Positions 15,992 through 22,943 of a stretch of DNA of 64,000 nucleotides are shown piece by piece. Made by a program: the position numbers and the translations under genes. Source of the DNA: Chimaeribacter coloradensis (GTDB lineage Bacteria; Pseudomonadota; Gammaproteobacteria; Enterobacterales; Enterobacteriaceae); contig NZ_PJZH01000006.1 in assembly GCF_002858715.1 (NCBI RefSeq), forward strand, positions 1 to 64,000, read 5' to 3'. The notes below the pieces were generated by a model. The model worked only from the letters and a program-made list of their open reading frames with translations. It was not told the DNA's origin and did not search any database. Position 1 is the stretch's first letter, and every line of letters begins with the position of its first letter.

Positions 15992-17305
15992 ATGCGCACC
16001 CGGAAAAAACTCGCTTATGGGGCCGCCGCGCTGGCGGTGCTGGCCGGCCTCGGCCTGCTGGGCAAACTCTGGCAGGTCATGGACACCTCCCGCTCCGGCG
16101 TGGCGGATGACACCGTAAAACTGGCAGACTTCCACAGCCGGGATCCTGAGGCGATCCGGCGCGGGGAGTATGCGATGCGGCTGGCGGACTGCGCCGCCTG
16201 CCACCAGCCCGATTTCTCCGGCGGTTACCGCATCACCACGCCGTTCGGCACGCTGTTTACCTCCAACATCACGCCTGACCGCGAAACCGGCATCGGCAAC
16301 ATGACGGAGCGTGATTTCTTCAACGCCGTGCGTCAGGGCAAAGGCGACCACGGCCTGCTCTACCCGGCCATGCCCTACACCGCCTATACGCAGATCAGCG
16401 ACCAGGAGATGCATGACCTGTGGGCCTATATGTCGACGATGCCGCCGGTGTCACGCCATATTGATGAAAATGCCGGGATGCACTTCCCCTATAACCTGCG
16501 CCTGGCAATGGCGGGCTGGAACCTGCTGTTCTTCAACAACGCACCGTTCGAACCGGATAACCACCGGGACGCGGCCTGGAACCGCGGCAAATACCTGGTC
16601 GACGGCCCGGCGCACTGCAGCGTTTGCCACACGGCCCGCAATGCGCTGGGCGGCGAAGTCAGTGATGGCTATCTGCAGGGCGGCAGCCTGGGCGTCTGGT
16701 ATGCGCCGGATATCACCCCCAACCCGCACAGCGGCACCGGCACCCTGAGCGATGCCCAGATTGTGGACTACCTCAAAACCGGGGCGGATGGGCGCAGCGT
16801 GGCGGCGGGGCCGATGGCCGAGGCGGTGGAGCACTCCACGCAGTACTTCTCTGACAGCGATTTACAGGCGATTACCGCCTACCTGCGCAGCCTGCCCGCC
16901 TCAGGCACCGCCGCCCCGGTGGCGTTCAGGATGGATGCGGCGCAGCAACAGCAGGCGGCGCTGAGTTACGAGGTGAACTGCTCCGCCTGCCACGGCCTGA
17001 AAGGGGAAGGCATCAGCGGGATGGTGCCCGCCTTTGCGGGCAACAGGGCGATGCTGAATGACCCGACCAACATGATCCACGCCATGCTGACCGGTGCGCG
17101 GGCGCCGCATACCGAACACCGCCAGACGGCCGCCGGTATGCCTTCGTTTGCGTGGAAAATGGATGACCGGCAGATTGCGGCGGTGCTGAACTACGTCCGC
17201 AACAGCTGGGGCAATCAGGCTGCGGAAGTCACGGCCGGGGAGGTCGGGGAATTACGCCGGGCCACCGACGCCCGGCAGAAGCTGGCCGTGCCGGCCCAGC
17301 GCTGA
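15992..17305 (+). CDS. Tri-haem cytochrome c subunit of the sugar dehydrogenase
   Basis: A 437-residue c-type cytochrome with three haem-attachment sites: CAACH (67-71), CSVCH (209-213) and CSACH (330-334). An N-terminal hydrophobic segment (LAYGAAALAVLAGLGLLGKL) acts as membrane anchor or signal. This matches the cytochrome subunit of gluconate 2-, sorbitol and alcohol dehydrogenases, which delivers electrons to ubiquinone or the oxidase. Start ATG 15992 lies 2 bp after the FAD subunit stop, so the three genes form one operon. Axial Met ligands are likely but were not assigned. The linked genes suggest periplasmic sugar oxidation coupled to respiration. Confidence 0.92.
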   Translation: MRTRKKLAYGAAALAVLAGLGLLGKLWQVMDTSRSGVADDTVKLADFHSRDPEAIRRGEYAMRLADCAACHQPDFSGGYRITTPFGTLFTSNITPDRETGIGNMTERDFFNAVRQGKGDHGLLYPAMPYTAYTQISDQEMHDLWAYMSTMPPVSRHIDENAGMHFPYNLRLAMAGWNLLFFNNAPFEPDNHRDAAWNRGKYLVDGPAHCSVCHTARNALGGEVSDGYLQGGSLGVWYAPDITPNPHSGTGTLSDAQIVDYLKTGADGRSVAAGPMAEAVEHSTQYFSDSDLQAITAYLRSLPASGTAAPVAFRMDAAQQQQAALSYEVNCSACHGLKGEGISGMVPAFAGNRAMLNDPTNMIHAMLTGARAPHTEHRQTAAGMPSFAWKMDDRQIAAVLNYVRNSWGNQAAEVTAGEVGELRRATDARQKLAVPAQR

Positions 17306-17327
17306 CAGGCACCGGGCGCAGGCGGGG

Positions 17328-17801
17328 TTACCCGGCCAGCGCCCGGATCTGCTGAATCCCCCACAACGCCAGCGCGTGATCCTCGCGCGAGGGCAGCCCG
17401 CTGACGCTCACCGCCCCCAGTACCGCGCCGCTGCTGTTCAGCAGCGGGAACGCCCCGCCGTGGTCGGTATACCGTGCCTGATCGATAAACGCCTGCGCCG
17501 CCATCGGCTCACCCTTTTGTTCATTCACCAGCCCCACATACAGGGAGGCGTGGCCGTTACGCAGCACCGTGTTCCGTTTGCGCATCGCCCATTCGCTGTT
17601 TTCCAGACCGGCACCGGGCAGCGCGGAGAAAAACAGCACCTGCCCGAAGGCAAACACCTCAATCGCCACCGGCGCACCCTGCTCCGCCGCGCGTTGATGA
17701 AGGCACTGCCCGAGCTGCCAGGCCAGGGTGAAATCAAAATGGGTTAGGCGGTTGTCCGCCTCTTGTTGCAGCAAAAGATCAGGGGTGATGGGATCAGACA
17801 C
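17328..17801 (-). CDS. UPF0303 / haem-degrading-domain (HbpS-like) protein
   Basis: A 157-residue protein of the UPF0303 family (Haem_degrading fold, related to GlcG/HbpS). The conserved SEWAMRKRNTVLRNGHASLY and GGAFPLLNSSGAVLGAVSVS are present, along with DHALALWGIQQI at the end. The biochemical role in bacteria is unclear; the name comes from fold similarity, not proven haem degradation. The start is GTG 17801 with AAGGAAAC upstream. It is convergent with the cytochrome gene and divergent from the sugar porter, so it sits inside the LacI-linked cluster and may act on the same keto-sugar metabolites. That is inference. Confidence 0.8.
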   Translation of the reverse strand: MSDPITPDLLLQQEADNRLTHFDFTLAWQLGQCLHQRAAEQGAPVAIEVFAFGQVLFFSALPGAGLENSEWAMRKRNTVLRNGHASLYVGLVNEQKGEPMAAQAFIDQARYTDHGGAFPLLNSSGAVLGAVSVSGLPSREDHALALWGIQQIRALAG

Positions 17802-18144
17802 AGGAGTTTCCTTGTGGTTATTTGTGGAATTAATATTTCATTCACTTTATCACGCTGTCATCTCCCTCATGTGTGATCCTGTTCTCATTCACCCGCCTGC
17901 CTTACCCTCTCCACCCTCTTTTTATGCCGCTGCATGGCCTCTTTTTTCTGCGATGCGCTCTTTTTTGCACCCGGGAGCAAAAATTGTTTTAAGCGGCTCA
18001 CATATTTAAAACAAACCATTCGAATTGTTTTAAATAGAAAATATATTCCATTGTGAATTCACAGATATCGCCGATTGGGCCACACAGTTCACTTCTCTTT
18101 CTGGCCGGGCGGCAGGGCAGAAACCAGCGATAAGGGTAAGCACG
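17802..18144. other. Divergent promoter region of UPF0303 gene and sugar porter
   Basis: A 343-bp non-coding stretch. It contains the operator-like element at 17962-17983 and then AT-rich sequence at about 17980-18062 suited to a promoter for the porter. No gene was seen. Confidence 0.6.
17962..17983. promoter_or_regulatory. Operator-like element shared with the lacI promoter
   Basis: TTTTTGC and GCAAAAA form a 7-bp inverted repeat around an 8-nt spacer. The 20 bases at 17964-17983 match 11160-11179 at 17 positions, including the leading TTTGCACCCG. This suggests the LacI-family protein at 11340 also controls the sugar porter. Confidence 0.65.
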
Positions 18145-19587
18145 ATGGAAACCAGGCAAACGCACTACAACATGAAATATGTGATGCTCTGCTGCACGGT
18201 CGCCGCCTTTGGCGGCCTGTTGATGGGCTACGACTCCTCGATTATTTCCGGCGCGATTGAGCCGCTGAGTGACTATTTCCAGCTCTCCCCGGCGCAAACC
18301 GGCTGGGCTGTCTCCAACATTCTGCTCGGCAGCCTGGCGGGCTGTTTTCTTGCACCCAGACTCAGCGACAGGCTGGGGCGCAAAAAAACGCTGGCTATCA
18401 CGGCGCTGATCTTCACGCTCTCTGTGCTGGGCACCGCGCTGGCGCACAATTTCACCACCTTTGTGGTCTGCCGGATGTTCGGCGGCCTGGCGATCGGCCT
18501 CGCCTCGGTAATCTCTCCGGTCTACCTGGCGGAGCTTTCCCCTTCACGCTACCGCGGGCGCACCACCGCGCTCTACTCCGTCTGCTGCGTGGGCGGCCAG
18601 TCCGTGGTGCTGCTGACCAACTACTTCATCAGCAAATCGATGCTGCCGGCGGTGCTGGTGGAGGTCGGCTGGCGCTACATCCTCGCCACCGCGCTGCTGC
18701 CGTGCGCCCTGTTCCTGATTTTTATCGCCTTTATCCCGGAATCCCCGCGCTGGAACGTGCTGAAGGGGCGCGATAAGGCCGCGCTGGACACCCTGACGAA
18801 AATCTCCAACCCCACCCATGCCGCGACCGTGCTGAGCGAGATCAAAGGCGCGCTTGCCCCCTCCGCCGCGCATGGGCAGGGCAGGCGCGTTGGCCTGAGC
18901 AAAACCACCGTCCCGTTATTGATCGTCGGCATCGGCCTGGCGGTCGGGAACCAGCTCAGCGGGATTAACGTCATCCAGTATTTCGGCCCCTCCCTGCTGC
19001 GCAATGTGTTCCCTGACGGTGCATCCGCCCTGCTGCAAACCTTCTGGCTGTCGGTGTGCCAGTTTGCCGGCATCCTGATTGGCATGTCGCTGATCGACAA
19101 ACTCGGCCGCCGCAAACTGCTGCTGATGGGGGCCATCGCCTCCTGCCTCTGCCTGGCTTACTCCTTTGTGGCGTTCTACGCCCACCTGCCGGGGATGCTG
19201 GCGGTGATTGGGCTGTTTGCCTACATGGTGTTCTTTGGGGTGACCTGGGGCCAGATTATCTGGACGGTGCTGGGTGAGATTTTCCCCACCGAGATCCGCT
19301 CGGTCTGTGTCGGTATCTCAATCTGCATGATGTCCGTGGCGAACTTTATTATCAGCACCACCTTCCCGGTGATGAACAGCAGCCCCCTGCTGCTGGAGCT
19401 GTTCCACGGCGGCTTCCCGCTGCTGCTGTTCGCGCTGTTCTCACTCGGCATGTATTTCTTCACCTTTCGCTTCCTGCCTGAGACGGCCAACGTGCCGCTG
19501 GAGCAGGTGCAGGCGCTGGTGCTGAAAAAATTCAACGTGGCGGCCCCGGCCACAACACCGGCCGCCGAAACGGCCAACCCCCGCTGA
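18145..19587 (+). CDS. MFS sugar porter (GalP/XylE type)
   Basis: A 12-TM proton-coupled sugar transporter of the SP family, 480 residues. Diagnostic motifs: GYDSSIISGAIEPL in TM1, RLSDRLGRKKT (loop 2-3), ISPVYLAELSPSRYRGR (PESPR-family motif 1), FIPESPRW after TM6, NQLSGINVIQYFG in TM7, IDKLGRRKLLL (loop 8-9) and FLPETANVPLEQV after TM12. Start ATG 18145 has AAGGG upstream. A terminator-like hairpin follows at 19597, but the next gene starts only 52 bp on, so partial read-through is likely. The imported sugar is unknown; it is probably the oxidised or unoxidised substrate of the neighbouring dehydrogenase. Confidence 0.9.
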   Translation: METRQTHYNMKYVMLCCTVAAFGGLLMGYDSSIISGAIEPLSDYFQLSPAQTGWAVSNILLGSLAGCFLAPRLSDRLGRKKTLAITALIFTLSVLGTALAHNFTTFVVCRMFGGLAIGLASVISPVYLAELSPSRYRGRTTALYSVCCVGGQSVVLLTNYFISKSMLPAVLVEVGWRYILATALLPCALFLIFIAFIPESPRWNVLKGRDKAALDTLTKISNPTHAATVLSEIKGALAPSAAHGQGRRVGLSKTTVPLLIVGIGLAVGNQLSGINVIQYFGPSLLRNVFPDGASALLQTFWLSVCQFAGILIGMSLIDKLGRRKLLLMGAIASCLCLAYSFVAFYAHLPGMLAVIGLFAYMVFFGVTWGQIIWTVLGEIFPTEIRSVCVGISICMMSVANFIISTTFPVMNSSPLLLELFHGGFPLLLFALFSLGMYFFTFRFLPETANVPLEQVQALVLKKFNVAAPATTPAAETANPR

Positions 19588-19596
19588 CCCTGTAAC

Positions 19597-19623
19597 GCCG
19601 GGCGTCTGCCGCCCGGCCTTTTT
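19597..19623 (+). terminator. Rho-independent terminator or attenuator after the sugar porter
   Basis: GCCGGGC and GCCCGGC pair over a 7-nt loop and are followed by CTTTTT. It lies only 16 bp before the next co-directional gene, so it may lower rather than end transcription. Confidence 0.75.
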
Positions 19624-19638
19624 GATAAGGAGCGCCCG

Positions 19639-20562
19639 ATGACCCTGCCTATCGCCAATGCCCCCTGCAGCTGGGGCGTGGATGACCCCGACAACCCCCA
19701 CCTGCCCGCCTGGGAGACGGTGCTGAAAGAGGCGGCGCAGGCCGGCTACCAGAGCATTGAGTCCGGCCCGGTGGGTTACCTGCCTGAGGATGACCAGGTG
19801 CTGACGGCGGCCCTGAACCGCTACGGCCTCTCGCTGGTGGCGGGCACCCTTTTTGACGACCTGGTGAGCGAGGCCCATTTCCCGCACCTGCTGGCCCTGA
19901 CGCACAGGATCTGCCGCCGGCTGGCGGCGGTGCCCACGGCACGTAAAACCGGTGCGCCGGGGCGGCAGCCGCCCTATCTGGTGATCATCGACTTCGGCCA
20001 TGACGAGCGCGCCCGGTTCGCCGGGCAGAGCGCCCGCTCGCCCCGGCTGCCGGCGCCTGACCGGCAACGCATGATGCGCCATATCGCGGAAATCAGCCGG
20101 GTGGCCTGGGAAGAGTATGGCGTGCGCCCGGTTGTCCACCCCCATGCCGGGGGCTATATCGAATTCGCCGATGAGCTGGAAATGCTGATGGCCGAGATCC
20201 CGCATGAGCTGGCCGGGCTGTGCCTCGACACCGGCCACCTCTACTACGCCGGGATGGACCCGGTCACCTGGCTCGATAAATGCTGGCCGCGCATCGATTA
20301 CCTGCACTTCAAGGATGTGGACCGCCGGGTCTTTGCGTCGGTGCTGGCGCGCGGCACCGATTTCTTCAGCGCCTGCGCCGAAGGGGTGATGTGCCCGCTG
20401 GGCCGGGGGGAGATCGACTACGCGGCCGTGCATGACCTGCTGGTGCGGCGCGGCTATGACGGGTGGATCACCATCGAGCAGGAGCGCGATCCGCGCAACG
20501 CCGCAGGCAGCCTGCAGGACGTCACCGCCAGCCTGCGCTACCTGCGGGAAACCGGCTTCTGA
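19639..20562 (+). CDS. IolE-like TIM-barrel isomerase/dehydratase
   Basis: A 307-residue xylose-isomerase-like TIM barrel closest in pattern to myo-inosose-2 dehydratase (IolE). It begins IANAPCSWGVDDPD, has VVHPHAGGYIEFADELEML, LAGLCLDTGHLYYAGMDPVT, IDYLHFKDVD and PLGRGEIDYAAV, and ends WITIEQERDPR. The His/Asp/Glu metal ligands expected for the fold are all present. AAGGAGCG precedes the ATG. No other inositol genes (iolG, iolD, iolC) are nearby, so the substrate may instead be a 3-keto sugar or related cyclic ketose produced by the cluster's dehydrogenase. It probably works with the second TIM barrel at 12378. Confidence 0.82.
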   Translation: MTLPIANAPCSWGVDDPDNPHLPAWETVLKEAAQAGYQSIESGPVGYLPEDDQVLTAALNRYGLSLVAGTLFDDLVSEAHFPHLLALTHRICRRLAAVPTARKTGAPGRQPPYLVIIDFGHDERARFAGQSARSPRLPAPDRQRMMRHIAEISRVAWEEYGVRPVVHPHAGGYIEFADELEMLMAEIPHELAGLCLDTGHLYYAGMDPVTWLDKCWPRIDYLHFKDVDRRVFASVLARGTDFFSACAEGVMCPLGRGEIDYAAVHDLLVRRGYDGWITIEQERDPRNAAGSLQDVTASLRYLRETGF

Positions 20563-20658
20563 CGCCCCGCCCTTGCAGGCAGAACATTGATTTCACCGGC
20601 AAGGGCAACTACGTTTAAACAGAGCTGTGTTTAACTTTTCTGTTTATAAGGAGCGTAA

Positions 20659-20901
20659 ATGCCAGATTCCAAGTACATCCGTATTGAGATCTACGCCGCC
20701 GATGAGAATGCGGGCAAGACCTATAAGATCTTTACGTCACCTTCTGATGAAAAAGGTGAAAAGCGCCTCGAGGGCCAGTGCGCCTGGCAAAATACCCTGC
20801 CGAAAAACTACAGCGATGAAGAGGTGCTTCAGGAAGCGATCCAGCACCTGCGCTCCGAAGGGTACAACAAAGAGGATATCCAGGACGTCACCTACCACTG
20901 A
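20659..20901 (+). CDS. Small acidic hypothetical protein (80 aa)
   Basis: A short soluble protein, PDSKYIRIEIYAADENAGK at the start and ending EDIQDVTYH, rich in Lys, Glu and Asp, with no membrane segment. A strong AAGGAGCG ribosome site eight bases before ATG 20659 supports it as a real gene. It is placed between the sugar cluster and treZ, with about 95 bp before and 250 bp after, so it is probably its own unit. A stress-related role is plausible from the neighbouring trehalose genes but is not shown. Family not recognised. Confidence 0.7.
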   Translation: MPDSKYIRIEIYAADENAGKTYKIFTSPSDEKGEKRLEGQCAWQNTLPKNYSDEEVLQEAIQHLRSEGYNKEDIQDVTYH

Positions 20902-21152
20902 GTGGCCGTTATTGCCCGGTCGCCCCTTCCCGGCGGCCGGTCCGGGCCACGCCCCCGCCTGTGCTGCGCCGTGACGGCGTCACCTCACTTCCTGCCCCAT
21001 AGTCTATGATTATCCTGCGTGTAGGCGCTGGGCCGGAACCTGCGGCACCGTTCCACCCCTTACTCCGGCACGTTCCCGGCGATCTGTTATGGCATCCGGA
21101 ACACGCACCGCGCGATGCCGTCCTTTATTTTCTGGGTAAATGAGGCAATTGA

Positions 21153-22943
21153 ATGGAGTCCAAGTCATTTCTTAAAAGTTGGGGGGCCGAGTATGTGGCC
21201 GCCGACACAGTTCGTTTCCGTCTCTGGGCCGCCGGTCAGGAAAATGTGACGATCAGGCTTGCCGGTGAAGACGCAGAGATGATTCCGGCCGGTGACGGCT
21301 GGTTTGAACATCAGGCAGCCGGGGTAGCCCCCGGCGCAGAGTACCAGTTTGTCCTGGCTGACGGCACCACCGTGCCGGACCCGGCCTCCCGCGCCCAGAA
21401 GGCAGATGTCAACGGCCCGTCGCTGGTGATCGACCCGGCCCGCTACCGCTGGCAGCACCCCGGGTGGCCGGGCCGCGCCTGGGAAGAGAGCGTGGTCTAT
21501 GAGATGCACATCGGCACCTTTACGCCGGAAGGCACCTTCCGCGCCGCGATAGAGAAGCTGCCCCGGCTGGCGGCGCTCGGCATCACCATGCTGGAGGTGC
21601 TGCCGGTGTCACAGTTCGGCGGCAACCGCGGCTGGGGGTATGACGGCGTGCTGCTCTATGCGCCCCATTCTGCCTACGGCACGCCGGACGACTTCAAAGC
21701 CTTTGTGGATGCCGCGCACGGCCTCGGCCTCTCGGTGGTGCTGGACATCGTGCTCAACCATTTCGGCCCGGAGGGCAACTACCTGCCGCTGCTCTCGCCG
21801 GACTTCTTCGACAAAGATCGCATGACCCCGTGGGGGGCCGGCATCGCCTACAGTAACGACGCGGCCCGCCGCTATATTGTGGAAGCGCCGCTCTACTGGC
21901 TGCAGGAGTACAACCTCGACGGCCTGCGTTTCGACGCCATCGACCAGATCAAAGACAGCGCGGACAAGCATGTGCTGATTGAGATCGCCGAGCGCATCCG
22001 GGCGGAGATCACCGGCCGCCCTATTCACCTCACCACCGAAGACAGCCGCAACGTGATCTTCCTGCACCCGCGTAACGAAGACGGCAGCGTGCCGCTGTTC
22101 ACCGGCGAATGGAACGATGATTTCCACAACGCCGTGCACGTCTTCGCCACCGGCGAGACCCACGCCTACTACCAGGATTTTGCTGAAAAACCGGAAGCCT
22201 TTGTGGGCCGGACGCTGGCGGAAGGGTTTGCCTACCAGGGCGAAACCACGCCCCGCTCAGGCGAGGCACGCGGCGTGAAGAGCACCGGCCAGCCGCCGGT
22301 GGCGTTTGTGGACTTCATCCAGAACCACGATCAGGTGGGGAACCGCGCCCAGGGTGACCGGCTGATCAGCCTGGCCGGGGCGGATCGCACCAAAGTGCTG
22401 CTGGCGACGCTGCTCTGCTCGCCGCATATCCCGCTGCTGTTTATGGGCGAAGAGTATGGCGAGACCCACCCTTTCCTGTTCTTTACCGATTTCCACGGCG
22501 ACCTGGCGAAAGCGGTGCGGGAAGGCCGCGCCAGAGAGTTTGAAGGCCACGCCGGGCATGAGGGCGAAGATGTGCCCGATCCGAACGCCAGAGAGACGTT
22601 TGAGAAATCAAAACTGGACTGGGCGAAACCAGAGAGTGAAGAGGGCAAAGCCTGGCTGGCGCTGACCGGCGAACTGCTGGCGCTTCGCCGGAAATATATC
22701 GTACCGCTGCTGGCCACGGCCGGCGGTGAGAGCGGCAAAGTGGTGAAAAGCGCCGAAGGCTTCGTCGCGGTGAGCTGGGCGTTCCCGAAAGGCACGCTCT
22801 CGCTGGCGCTGAACATCGGTGAGACGCCCCAGCCACTGCCTGCGCTGCCCGGCGAGACGATCTTCGCCTGGCCACACGCAGCCGACGTGCTGCCGCAACA
22901 TTCTATTATTGTCCGCCTTGCCCAGGGAGAGACCAAGTCATGA
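21153..22943 (+). CDS. treZ: Malto-oligosyltrehalose trehalohydrolase TreZ
   Basis: A GH13 enzyme that releases trehalose from maltooligosyl-trehalose made by TreY. In order: an N-terminal beta-sandwich (CBM48-like, FRLWAAGQENVTI), VVYEMHIGTFTPEGTF, EVLPVSQFGGNRGWGYDGV, VVLDIVLNHFGPEGNYL, NLDGLRFDAIDQI (nucleophile Asp at about 261), LTTEDSRN (acid/base Glu) and VDFIQNHDQVGNRAQGDR, the TreZ-specific loop. It has a normal length of 596. GAGGCAATTGA precedes the ATG. It overlaps treY by 4 bp (ATGA), so the pair is translationally coupled. The product trehalose serves as osmo- and desiccation protectant. No treX/glgX lies in the window. Confidence 0.95.
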   Translation: MESKSFLKSWGAEYVAADTVRFRLWAAGQENVTIRLAGEDAEMIPAGDGWFEHQAAGVAPGAEYQFVLADGTTVPDPASRAQKADVNGPSLVIDPARYRWQHPGWPGRAWEESVVYEMHIGTFTPEGTFRAAIEKLPRLAALGITMLEVLPVSQFGGNRGWGYDGVLLYAPHSAYGTPDDFKAFVDAAHGLGLSVVLDIVLNHFGPEGNYLPLLSPDFFDKDRMTPWGAGIAYSNDAARRYIVEAPLYWLQEYNLDGLRFDAIDQIKDSADKHVLIEIAERIRAEITGRPIHLTTEDSRNVIFLHPRNEDGSVPLFTGEWNDDFHNAVHVFATGETHAYYQDFAEKPEAFVGRTLAEGFAYQGETTPRSGEARGVKSTGQPPVAFVDFIQNHDQVGNRAQGDRLISLAGADRTKVLLATLLCSPHIPLLFMGEEYGETHPFLFFTDFHGDLAKAVREGRAREFEGHAGHEGEDVPDPNARETFEKSKLDWAKPESEEGKAWLALTGELLALRRKYIVPLLATAGGESGKVVKSAEGFVAVSWAFPKGTLSLALNIGETPQPLPALPGETIFAWPHAADVLPQHSIIVRLAQGETKS

